Assembly: GCF_900188005.1 (NCBI RefSeq)
Contig: NZ_FZNR01000009.1
Location: 62,001-126,000 of the forward strand
Direction of reading: 5' to 3'
Source: Actinoplanes regularis
GTDB lineage: Bacteria > Actinomycetota > Actinomycetes > Mycobacteriales > Micromonosporaceae
Length of the DNA: 64,000 nt
The notes under the pieces were generated by a model. It saw only the letters and a list, made by a program, of their open reading frames with translations. It did not search any database and was not told where the DNA came from. Positions within the stretch are counted from its first letter, which is position 1, and each line of letters starts with the position of its first letter. Positions 30,876-38,361 of this stretch are shown one piece after another. The translations under genes were made by a program, and so were the position numbers.

Positions 30876-31058
30876 ATGGCCAGCAAGCCCAACTTCCGGA
30901 TCACCAAGCACGACGGCGACACCGGCAAGCGCACCACGGTCGGACGCCACACCACCGGCGACGCCGCCGCACAGTCCCGGCTCGACAAGCGCCGGGACCT
31001 GCCGCGCGGATCGTCCGACTCGTTCACCGTCCACGAGATCAAGCCCCGCCGCCGCTGA
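30876..31058 (+). CDS. 60-aa AICE protein
   Basis: ATG 30876 with GGGGAGGA upstream. It reads ASKPNFRITKHDGDTGKRTT, then VGRHTTGDAAAQSRLDKRRD and a basic end. Small, soluble and probably beta-strand at its N-terminus. It immediately precedes the translocase gene (14-bp gap) and probably shares its transcript. Confidence 0.6.
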   Translation: MASKPNFRITKHDGDTGKRTTVGRHTTGDAAAQSRLDKRRDLPRGSSDSFTVHEIKPRRR

Positions 31059-31072
31059 GGAGGTTCCCGACC

Positions 31073-33340
31073 GTGAGCACCAACCCTGAAGAGTTCGACT
31101 GGAAGGCCGCCGAGTCCGACCTCGGCGAGGTCGTCGACCTGGAAACCGCCCGCCAGCGCCGCGACGGCGCGCCGGTGGCGGCGTCCGAGGTGCCCGACGA
31201 CGCGGTGCCCGCGGTGTCCGACCCGGCCGGCACGGTGGATACCGAAGTGCTGGAAGGCGAGATCGTGGCCGCGCAGGTCACGGACGCGCCGCCGGAGTTG
31301 AAGCAGTGGGCATGGGCGGTCGGCTGGCGGCACAAGGCACGCCGCCTGTGGATGTACAAGTGGCGCTACCTGTGGAACACGTTCGTCGTGCTCGGCGCAT
31401 GGTCCGTGCGGGCCACCGGGTGGTGGTTCCGGGGCATCGGCCGGTCGGTCAGCGACTTCTTCAGCTACGTCGACGACCGTCAGGCCCTGGCGATCGCCGA
31501 CCAGACCGCCGGGGCGGTCGACGGCCGCGCCGACGTGGACGCCTGGTTGAAGGCCCGGGCGGAGCGTCATCGGGAGGTCAAGGACCGCCGCCGGGTGGTC
31601 CGGTCCCGCACGATCCTGCCGATGGCCGCACTGGTCGGCCTGGTCGTGCTGCTGTGGTGGCTGGGCCGGGGCGACATGATCCGCAGCAACCTCGGCGGGG
31701 CCGCCCTGCTCGCGTGGATCGGGCTGGGCTGCTGGCTGGTCTGGTACGGCCGGGCACGCACACAGCCGTTCCTGCCGCAGTTCCGGGAGCCGTCGCCGTA
31801 TCCGCCGGTCACCAACGACACCGTCACCGGCGCGCTGTTGGCCACCGGCATCGGCCAGTTCCGCGACGCGGTCAAGGCCGGACACTCCCCGGTCGATGTC
31901 ATCTTCCGCGATGACAGCGCGGGCGGGAAGATCGCCGAGACGCACCCCATTCCCGGTGTGACCACGCAGATGGTGATGGCCAAGTCCATCGTCATCGCCG
32001 GTGCGCTCAAGCGCCCCCCGGCGATGGTGCACCTGTCGCAGGCCCCCACCGGCGTGCCGGGGCACGTGGAGATCCTGGTACTGGACATCGACCCCGGGCA
32101 GACCAAACCGAAGCGGTTCGCCTACCTCGGCAAGCCGGTCAACGTCGGCGGGCCGTGCACGATCGGCTACGACCCGCGTAACCGGCCGGTGCGGTGGCCG
32201 CTGCCCGGCGCGAACGGCATCACCACCGGCACCCCCGGATCCGGTAAGACCGCTTACCTGATCGGGCTGGCGTGTCTGGCCGCCGCCGACGTCGACGGCG
32301 CGCAGCTGGCGGTGTTCGACTTCAAGGGCATGGGCGACTACGCCGAACTGGAGCCGGTCTGTTTCGCCTACGGCGCGGACGCCGACCCGACCGAGACCGC
32401 CCGGATGCTGGTCGGGTTCCTCACCGCCCTGAAGCGGGAGATCATCCGCCGTCGGCAGGTGCTCACCGATCTGAAGAAGGTCGGCTCGGAGATGCTCGAC
32501 AACAACGCCGCCGCGCTCACCGACCGGCTCGCCCGGTCGAAGAAGCACAACATGCCGTGGATCCTGGTCATCATCGACGAGATCCACGAAGGACTCGGCG
32601 ACCCGATCCACGGCAAGGACATCGCTGCCCTGCTCACCGACCTGATGAAGATCGGCCGGGCGTGCGGCATCCACGTCGAGATCGCCTCGCAGCGCACCGA
32701 CACCGACTCCATCCCGACCTCGATCAGCTCCCTGCCGATCGTGCGGGTGGCGTTCCACCAGAACGGACAGCCCGGTAACGACATGATCCTCGGCACCGGC
32801 GCCTACAAACGGGGAGTCGACGCGACCGCGTTCCGGCGCGGTGCGGCCGGCACCGCCGCCGACGACCGGGGTTCGTGCTGGTACATCGGCTCCGAGGGCG
32901 GCGAACCCGTCCGGGTGCGGACCACGTTCGTGCTCCCGGACGTCAAACGGATCGTCGCCACGGCACTGGCCGGCCGGACCAAGGCCGGAACGTTGACCGG
33001 TGCGGCGGCCGGGATCGTCGAGCAGGCCGACACCGCCCCGGCCCATAGCGCGCTCGACGACGTGCGCGCGGTGTTCATCGGCGACGAGATCGCCCTGCAC
33101 GGTGATGTCATCTTCCACCGGGTGGAGACCCGCCACCCCGGCCGGTGGAAGTCGCAGGCCGCGCTCATGGCCGCTCTCAAGGCCGAAGCACCCGGCTGGA
33201 AGTCGCCGACCGTGCCCATCGGGCAGGTGCGCCCGACCGATGCCCCGGTGGACGCGGGGATCGAGAAGACCCGCCAGGGTATCCGCCTCGCCCACCTCGA
33301 AGCAGCCATCACGGAGCGTGACGAAAGGCGGGGCGGCTAG
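31073..33340 (+). CDS. tra: FtsK/SpoIIIE-type conjugative DNA translocase (TraB/TraSA-like)
   Basis: A 755-residue hexameric ATPase type that moves double-stranded DNA between mycelial cells without a relaxase. The N-terminal 180 residues are cytoplasmic, two membrane helices lie at about 181-197 and 208-226, and the motor has Walker A GTPGSGKT (386-393), DFKGMGDY, Walker B VIIDE (499-503) and IASQRTDT (538-544). A C-terminal region of about 130 residues (from residue 625) would hold the DNA-recognition wing. GTG start with GAGGAGG about 12 nt upstream. It is the key conjugation gene of the element. Confidence 0.92.
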   Translation: MSTNPEEFDWKAAESDLGEVVDLETARQRRDGAPVAASEVPDDAVPAVSDPAGTVDTEVLEGEIVAAQVTDAPPELKQWAWAVGWRHKARRLWMYKWRYLWNTFVVLGAWSVRATGWWFRGIGRSVSDFFSYVDDRQALAIADQTAGAVDGRADVDAWLKARAERHREVKDRRRVVRSRTILPMAALVGLVVLLWWLGRGDMIRSNLGGAALLAWIGLGCWLVWYGRARTQPFLPQFREPSPYPPVTNDTVTGALLATGIGQFRDAVKAGHSPVDVIFRDDSAGGKIAETHPIPGVTTQMVMAKSIVIAGALKRPPAMVHLSQAPTGVPGHVEILVLDIDPGQTKPKRFAYLGKPVNVGGPCTIGYDPRNRPVRWPLPGANGITTGTPGSGKTAYLIGLACLAAADVDGAQLAVFDFKGMGDYAELEPVCFAYGADADPTETARMLVGFLTALKREIIRRRQVLTDLKKVGSEMLDNNAAALTDRLARSKKHNMPWILVIIDEIHEGLGDPIHGKDIAALLTDLMKIGRACGIHVEIASQRTDTDSIPTSISSLPIVRVAFHQNGQPGNDMILGTGAYKRGVDATAFRRGAAGTAADDRGSCWYIGSEGGEPVRVRTTFVLPDVKRIVATALAGRTKAGTLTGAAAGIVEQADTAPAHSALDDVRAVFIGDEIALHGDVIFHRVETRHPGRWKSQAALMAALKAEAPGWKSPTVPIGQVRPTDAPVDAGIEKTRQGIRLAHLEAAITERDERRGG

Positions 33341-33397
33341 CCCTGGATCTTCCGCCCGAAACCGGGGCGGGATTCCCCCGTAACGATCACCGGACGG

Positions 33398-33459
33398 CCG
33401 CAATGCCTTGTGGGTTCGACCGCAAGGCATTGCGGGTCCGCAATGTCACCACCTTGTGG
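33398..33459. repeat. Candidate clt: 13-bp inverted repeat plus direct repeats downstream of the translocase gene
   Basis: A perfect 13-bp stem (33398-33410 with 33423-33435, 12-nt loop) overlaps two direct repeats: CCGCAATG at 33398 and 33438, and CCTTGTGG at 33407 and 33452. It begins 58 bp after the translocase stop. In TraB-type systems the cis-acting transfer locus lies close to traB and contains short repeats bound by the TraB wing domain. The assignment here is by position and repeat structure only; a terminator is the alternative. Confidence 0.5.
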
Positions 33460-33540
33460 CCCAACCGCACCACCAGCAGCCGGGTTGCGCCTTGCGCTCG
33501 GCACGGTCCCGCACACCTGAAAACCGGACTGGAGGCCCTG

Positions 33541-33954
33541 GTGACCACCCCCACCCGACACCCGCTAGGCGCAATGTTCGCCCTGCTCACCGGCCTGCTC
33601 TGGCTCGCCGTCCGCACCACACCCGGCCTCGCTTTGATCACTCTCGGTAGTTTTGCGGGCGTGGTCGGGTACCCGTGGCGCGGCCTCGCTGCCGTCGCGC
33701 TCGGCGCGCTGATCTACGCCGCGCAATGCTCGCGCACCCCGTACACGAGGTGCCCGCGATGCACCGGAACCGGCCGCCACCCTCGCCGCCGTACCCGCAC
33801 CTGCCGACCGTGCCGGGGCAAGGGCGTGCGGATGCGGTGGGGACGCCGCGTGATGAACGCCTACCGCCGCGCCACCTACACCGGCACCGCCCCGGACGCG
33901 CGCCCGGCCCGGCCGCTGAACCCCGGCGCCTACGCCGACACCGACCGGCACTGA
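33541..33954 (+). CDS. Membrane protein with DnaJ-like CxxCxGxG zinc repeats
   Basis: 137 residues from GTG 33541 (GGAGG 9 nt upstream). Two membrane segments (about 11-28 and 34-60) are followed by a cytoplasmic tail with CPRCTGTG and CRPCRGKG, the paired motif of DnaJ zinc fingers, then a basic GRRVMNAYRRA stretch. Membrane tethering plus a zinc finger and basic patch suggests a DNA- or protein-binding transfer accessory. A third similar zinc motif occurs downstream in the -1 frame (see findings). Confidence 0.7.
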   Translation: MTTPTRHPLGAMFALLTGLLWLAVRTTPGLALITLGSFAGVVGYPWRGLAAVALGALIYAAQCSRTPYTRCPRCTGTGRHPRRRTRTCRPCRGKGVRMRWGRRVMNAYRRATYTGTAPDARPARPLNPGAYADTDRH

Positions 33955-34103
33955 GCCGGGGCCCGCGCATCCGCGCCGACTCGCAATGCCCGCGCTGCCG
34001 CGGCACCGGCCAGCGACTGCGCATCGGGCGCCGCGCCGCCAACGCCCTCATCCGCCGATACCGGCGCGCCCACTAACCCCTCCCGGAAGGACCCACGGAT
34101 CCC

Positions 34104-34859
34104 GTGACCCACACCGACGACTTCGACAGCATCGACCCGGAAGACCTCGACCCGGCCAGCGCCGACCTGGACGACTGGTGGGACGCCGACCGCGGCAATG
34201 ACCCCGCCTTCCAACCCCGTCAGCACTGGTGGCCGCACCTGATCGACCACATCAACCACGCGTGGATCACCCGCCGACCGCTCGGCGACGCCGTCGCCGA
34301 AGCCCTGGCCATCCCGCCCAAGCCCGCCACCGCCGTCATCTTGGCCATCCTCGCCACGCTGGCCGCGGGCGTGGTCGCGCTGATCGGGTCACTGATCGCC
34401 GCGCTCACTGGCGCGATCGCCGGGATCGCCGACGCGGTCAACGCCAGCAGCCGCACCGGGACCGCCGACACCACCCGCGACCTGGTCGACGGCGCACTGA
34501 CCCGCACCATCACCGACCCGGTCCACACCTACCTCACCCAGCACGCCGCGAGCCTGCCGGCCACCGGCCAGCAGATATGGACCGCCTGGCTGGTCACCAC
34601 CGGCATCCTGTTCGCCCTGGCCGCCGTCGGCTCCCGCGGTGCCCGCATCGGCTGGACCCTGACCGGCGCCCTGACCACCGCCATGGCCTACGCCGGCACC
34701 GACCCGGCCGGACGGCCGATCGCCGCCGGCCTGACCGCAATCGCCTGGGCCCTGCTGTCGGTCATCGCCTTCAACCGGTTCACCGGCACCAGCCGCCCGG
34801 TCCTGCACCTGAGCCTCCCCACCCGGCGGCAGACCACACGGGATCACGACGAGGACTGA
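34104..34859 (+). CDS. Four-helix membrane protein of the transfer region
   Basis: 251 residues from GTG 34104. An acidic N-terminus (FDSIDPEDLDPASADLDDWW) leads to a basic turn, then hydrophobic segments at about 74-105, 160-176, 180-196 and 204-222, and a basic cytoplasmic end. GGAAGGA lies upstream. AICEs often hold two or more such Spd-like membrane proteins after the translocase gene. No family signature is recognised, so the transfer role is from position. Confidence 0.65.
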   Translation: MTHTDDFDSIDPEDLDPASADLDDWWDADRGNDPAFQPRQHWWPHLIDHINHAWITRRPLGDAVAEALAIPPKPATAVILAILATLAAGVVALIGSLIAALTGAIAGIADAVNASSRTGTADTTRDLVDGALTRTITDPVHTYLTQHAASLPATGQQIWTAWLVTTGILFALAAVGSRGARIGWTLTGALTTAMAYAGTDPAGRPIAAGLTAIAWALLSVIAFNRFTGTSRPVLHLSLPTRRQTTRDHDED

Positions 34860-34933
34860 TCACCCGGTTGCCTGCGGCGACCCGCGCGGGTCGCCGCAGG
34901 CCCATCCACCTGGGAAAAGGAGGTACCAGTCCG

Positions 34934-35281
34934 ATGAAGACCCGAACCATGCGCAGGATCCGCCGCGACGAGACCCCGCACACCCCCTGGTGCGCCCGCG
35001 ACCACCGGTGCGGCATCAACCTGCACACCTCGCCGGACATGTACACCGACGGGCCGCTCGGTGCCCGTGGCGTCCTCAACCGCGTACAGACCGAGACCAG
35101 CGACTACGCCGAGATCCGCATCCGCATCCCGATCAGCACCCGCGAACCCATCGCCCGCAAACAGCTCGGTATCGCCCTGCGCATGATCCGCGAACTGCTC
35201 CACGCCGTGTCGGCCGTCCGGCCCGGCGCCCTCGACCACGACCGCGACCGGCCCGCCCTCGATCGGAGGCCCGCAGCATGA
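34934..35281 (+). CDS. 115-aa AICE protein
   Basis: ATG 34934 follows a strong AAAAGGAGG. The protein begins MKTRTMRRIRRDETPHTPWC and has a C-x6-C pair (CARDHRC) followed by a compact fold (YAEIRIRIPISTREPIARKQ). Its TGA overlaps the next ATG, beginning a run of four coupled genes that ends with the methyltransferase. The function is unknown. Confidence 0.65.
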   Translation: MKTRTMRRIRRDETPHTPWCARDHRCGINLHTSPDMYTDGPLGARGVLNRVQTETSDYAEIRIRIPISTREPIARKQLGIALRMIRELLHAVSAVRPGALDHDRDRPALDRRPAA

Positions 35282-35658
35282 CCACCACCGCCATTCCCGC
35301 CGACACCGCCCGGCAAGCCCTCACCAACGGCCTGCACGACCTGGCCGACTACCTCGCCCAACACCCGGACATCCCGATCCCCGGCGCCGGACGGGAGATC
35401 AGCTACTACGTCGATGGTGACGATGACCGGACCGGCCTTGCGAACCTGGCCCAGGTCGCCAACCTGCTCGGGGTGGAAGTGACCGACCTGCACGGCAGTC
35501 CGGTCACCGAGACCACCACCCACTTCCACGCCGCCCGACAGTTCGGCCCGATCACCTACCAGGCCGTCTACATCACCCGCGCCACGATGGCCGACCACGA
35601 CGCACTGATGAGCTACCGCGACAGCATCCGCGCCGACCGGCCGGAGGCGACCGAATGA
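35278..35658 (+). CDS. 126-aa AICE protein
   Basis: Overlaps the preceding stop by 4 bp (ATGA). It is acidic, with a helical N-terminus (TARQALTNGLHDLADYLAQH) and strands around YYVDGDDDRTGLANLAQVAN and THFHAARQFGPITYQAVYIT. No membrane segment. Similar soluble proteins accompany AICE replication/transfer operons; no function can be assigned. Confidence 0.65.
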   Translation: MTTTAIPADTARQALTNGLHDLADYLAQHPDIPIPGAGREISYYVDGDDDRTGLANLAQVANLLGVEVTDLHGSPVTETTTHFHAARQFGPITYQAVYITRATMADHDALMSYRDSIRADRPEATE

Positions 35659-35987
35659 ACATCCGCCTGATGGGCGACGGCGACCAGGTCGCCGCGATGG
35701 TCGCCGCGCTGGAGAACGCGCCCGGCCTGCACGTCACCCGGGTCTCCCGGCCGTACGCCAACCGGCGCGACCCGGAGCAGATGCGGATCTACCTGGACGC
35801 CGCGGTCACCGCCGACCCCCGCCGGGCTGGCGGGTGCCCGGACTGCGTCTGCGACCCCGCCGCCTGCCGCGCCGACCAGCAGGGTCAGCACTGCATGGAC
35901 GTCGCCTGCGGCGCCTGCCTGCACGGCTGCCCCACCGACGAACACGACATGACTTGGCCCGCGCCGCTCGCCGAGGTGGCCCGATGA
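35655..35987 (+). CDS. 110-aa protein with Cys-rich C-terminus
   Basis: Overlaps both neighbours by 4 bp. Residues 1-55 look like a small alpha/beta fold (MNIRLMGDGDQVAAMVAALE, then VTRVSRPYANRRDPEQMRIY). The C-terminal part packs nine cysteines in CPDCVCDPAAC, then CMDVACGACLHGC, enough for two metal sites. A zinc or iron-sulphur protein is plausible. No family recognised. Confidence 0.62.
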   Translation: MNIRLMGDGDQVAAMVAALENAPGLHVTRVSRPYANRRDPEQMRIYLDAAVTADPRRAGGCPDCVCDPAACRADQQGQHCMDVACGACLHGCPTDEHDMTWPAPLAEVAR

Positions 35988-36742
35988 GCGCCCGGCCGCG
36001 GCTGTTGGACCTGTTCGGGGGCGAGGGTCTGGCCTCGCTGGGTTACGCCCTGGCCGGGTTCGACGTCACCGCCGTCGAGATCGACCCCGACCGGATCGCC
36101 AACCACGTGCGGCATCCGCACGTGCGCGTGGTCGAGGGCGACGCCACCCGCTACCCCCTGGACGGGTTCGACGTCGTGGCCGGTTCACCGCCGTGCACCG
36201 ACTACACCGAACGGGCCGCACTGGCCGAGCACGTGCGCGGCGACACGACCGGTACCGGCTGGATGCTGCCGCACACCCTCGCCCGGGTCCGGGCGTGGGC
36301 CGCGGCGACCGGGGGCCTGTACGTGGTCGAGAACGTCGAGGGCGCCAAGCGGGTGATGGGCTCGCCGCTGGTGTTGTGCGGCACCATGTTCGGCCTGACC
36401 GATGGCGGGTGGCATCTGGAACGACACCGGCTGTTCGAGTCGAACGCCGCCCTGATGGCGCCCGGTCCGCACCGGTGCCGTGCCCGCGGCATCCGCGGGC
36501 GGATCATCGGTGTCTACGGTGACCTGACCCCCAACGACCGCTCGTGCGGCGGCGCCCGGCGTCCCGGCGGCGACATGCGCGCCGGGGTCGAACGCGCCCG
36601 GCGGCTGATGGGCGCCCCGTGGGCCTCGCCGCGCGGCCTGTCGCTCGGCATCCCGCCCGCCTACACCCGGTTCATCGGCGATCAACTCATGGCACACCTC
36701 GGCGCGGCCTGGCCGGTCGTGGATGTCGGGAGGGCCGCGTGA
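35984..36742 (+). CDS. DNA (cytosine-5) methyltransferase-like protein
   Basis: 252 residues, short for a C5-MTase. Motif I RLLDLFGGEGLASLGY, an acidic SAM ligand in VEIDPDRI, motif IV AGSPPCTDYT with catalytic Cys71, motif VI VVENVEG (115-120) and an ERHRLFES segment in place of motif VIII are present. The target-recognition region is minimal. Such small MTases are common in actinomycete AICEs and phages without a partner nuclease, so self-protection or regulation is likely. It is coupled to the Cys-rich gene upstream. Confidence 0.82.
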   Translation: MSARPRLLDLFGGEGLASLGYALAGFDVTAVEIDPDRIANHVRHPHVRVVEGDATRYPLDGFDVVAGSPPCTDYTERAALAEHVRGDTTGTGWMLPHTLARVRAWAAATGGLYVVENVEGAKRVMGSPLVLCGTMFGLTDGGWHLERHRLFESNAALMAPGPHRCRARGIRGRIIGVYGDLTPNDRSCGGARRPGGDMRAGVERARRLMGAPWASPRGLSLGIPPAYTRFIGDQLMAHLGAAWPVVDVGRAA

Positions 36743-36764
36743 TGGCCGCCGACCGGGTGACCTG

Positions 36765-37379
36765 ATGAGTGGCAGGCCGGCGTTCGTGGCTCCGGAGGAC
36801 TGCGTGTTCGGGGGCGGACATCTGCCCCCGATGCTCTACCGCGACCGGCTCGGGGTCGAACAGGCTGGCCTCGACTGGTCAGAGCACCGGTTCGACGTCC
36901 GGTACACGCCGTTCGGGCCGTGCCGCATCTGTCGGCGCCGCACCCAACTTCGGGACTGCTCCGGCCGGACGTGTCACAAGGTGTGCGCCGAGGCCGAGTA
37001 CCTGGCCGACGTCGCCGCGTGCCGTGTCCCGCGGCCCGGCCGCGCCGATGACACCGCCTTCCGCCTTTCCGATCAAGGAGGGGATTCCTCATGCTCGACC
37101 CCGCCGCCCTGCGCGCCGCCGCCCTCGGGCACGCCGGCCGCGGCTGGCACGTCTTCCCGTTGCGGCCCGACAATCGCCCGCACGATCCCGACCAGGCCAA
37201 GCGGCCCGCCTTCCCCGGCCACGGCGAGGACCGATGCGACCGCACCGACCCGCGCTGCCACCAGCGGCACACCGGGTGGGAGCCCCGCGCCACCACCGAC
37301 CCGGCCCGCATCACCCGGGCGTGGGCGCGCACGCCGTACAACATCGCCCTCGCCTGCGGACCCTCCGGCCTTGTGGTGA
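36765..37379 (+). CDS. Zinc-knuckle AICE protein, 3' end overlapping the primase gene
   Basis: ATG 36765 overlaps the stop of a 7-codon reading frame that starts at the methyltransferase stop. Residues 1-100 look real: FVAPEDCVFGGGHLPPMLYR, then FGPCRICRRRTQLRDCSGRTC with a Cx2C/C...C knuckle. From about 37080 the frame turns into Pro/Thr/Ser/Arg shadow sequence overlapping the Prim-Pol gene by 289 bp. The natural protein probably ends near 37080, and a frameshift or lost stop is possible. The proposed end is simply the first in-frame stop. Confidence 0.45.
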   Translation: MSGRPAFVAPEDCVFGGGHLPPMLYRDRLGVEQAGLDWSEHRFDVRYTPFGPCRICRRRTQLRDCSGRTCHKVCAEAEYLADVAACRVPRPGRADDTAFRLSDQGGDSSCSTPPPCAPPPSGTPAAAGTSSRCGPTIARTIPTRPSGPPSPATARTDATAPTRAATSGTPGGSPAPPPTRPASPGRGRARRTTSPSPADPPALW

Positions 37380-38047
37380 TCGACCTCGACACCCGCAAGC
37401 CGGGCGCCGAGCCGCCGGTCGGTCACGACGGCTACCGGCACGGCCTACAGGTGTTCACCGACCTGTGCCACCAGCACGGGCACCCGGTACCCGACGACAC
37501 GTACACCGTGGCGACCGGCAACGGCGGACGGCACCTGTACTACCGGCACCCGGCCGGGCCGGCGTTGCGCAACACCCAGGGCGACCGGGGCGGGCTCGGA
37601 TGGCTGATCGACACCCGCGCGCACGGCGGCTACGTCGTCGCGCCCGGCTCGACCGCCGCCGGCCGGCCGTACCGGGTGCTGCTCGATCGGCCGGCAGCGC
37701 CGCTGCCCGGCTGGATCGTCGACCTGCTCCGCCCTGCCGAACCGGCCGGGCCGCGCAAGGTACTGGGTGATTTCTCCGCATTCCGGCGCGGCGCGTACGT
37801 GCGCGCCGCGGTCCGCCGGACCCTCGACCACCTCGCCGCCGCCCGCCCCGGGGAACGCAACATCACCCTCCTCGGCGGCGCGGTGTCCCTGGGCCAGCTC
37901 GTAGCCGGCGGCGCGCTGCCCGGAGAGGAGGTGATCGAGGCCCTGACACCGACCGCCCTCGCGATCGGCCTGACCGAACGGGAGACCGCCCGCACCATCC
38001 GCTCCGGCCTGCGTCACGGAGCCCGTAACCCGAGGAGGGTCGCATGA
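37091..38047 (+). CDS. Bifunctional DNA primase/polymerase (Prim-Pol)
   Basis: 318 residues. The Prim-Pol domain covers about 1-230: GHAGRGWHVFPLRPDNR, the catalytic VVIDLD (Asp98 and Asp100), TGNGGRHLYYRHP (motif II) and DTRAHGGYVVAPGS (motif III). A helical C-terminus follows. It would make primers and extend them at the element's origin. AAGGAGG precedes ATG 37091. It is coupled by 4-bp overlap to the DUF4031 gene and then to the ATPase, forming the replication operon next to the iteron locus. Confidence 0.88.
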   Translation: MLDPAALRAAALGHAGRGWHVFPLRPDNRPHDPDQAKRPAFPGHGEDRCDRTDPRCHQRHTGWEPRATTDPARITRAWARTPYNIALACGPSGLVVIDLDTRKPGAEPPVGHDGYRHGLQVFTDLCHQHGHPVPDDTYTVATGNGGRHLYYRHPAGPALRNTQGDRGGLGWLIDTRAHGGYVVAPGSTAAGRPYRVLLDRPAAPLPGWIVDLLRPAEPAGPRKVLGDFSAFRRGAYVRAAVRRTLDHLAAARPGERNITLLGGAVSLGQLVAGGALPGEEVIEALTPTALAIGLTERETARTIRSGLRHGARNPRRVA

Positions 38048-38361
38048 CCGTCTACGTCGACAACTTCCGGTGCCCGGCCACGATCGGCCGGGTTCGGGGT
38101 CGGTGGAGTCATCTGACCGCCGACACCCCCGATGAGCTGCACACCTTCGCCGGGCACATCGACCTACAGCGCAAATGGTTCCAGCACCGCTGCAAGCACC
38201 TGGCGTGCCCCACGATCGGCGGCGTGTGCGCACACTTCCATTACGACGTGATCGACGCCAAACGCGGCGAGGCGATCCGGGCCGGGGCGCAGGCCGTCGA
38301 CCTGCGTCAGTTCGGCGCGCTCGTCTCCGCCCGCCGGGCCGGATTCCGGGAGTCGGTATGA
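38044..38361 (+). CDS. DUF4031 domain protein
   Basis: 105 residues that match DUF4031: the N-terminal MTVYVDNFRCPATIGR, SHLTADTPDELHTFAG and FHYDVIDAKRGEAIRAGA near the end. The three polar clusters suggest a small metal-dependent fold, but the family has no established activity. Here it sits between the Prim-Pol and the ATPase genes with 4-bp overlaps on both sides, tying it to replication. A Cys pair (CKHLAC and GGVC) in the middle is unusual for the family and may bind metal. Confidence 0.75.
   Translation: MTVYVDNFRCPATIGRVRGRWSHLTADTPDELHTFAGHIDLQRKWFQHRCKHLACPTIGGVCAHFHYDVIDAKRGEAIRAGAQAVDLRQFGALVSARRAGFRESV

Noticed and set aside
30818..33430. 870-codon open frame on the minus strand opposite the translocase gene
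   Set aside because: It is a composition shadow of the high-GC translocase gene: His/Asp/Gly/Arg-rich and without any family motif, while the forward frame has a complete FtsK motor.
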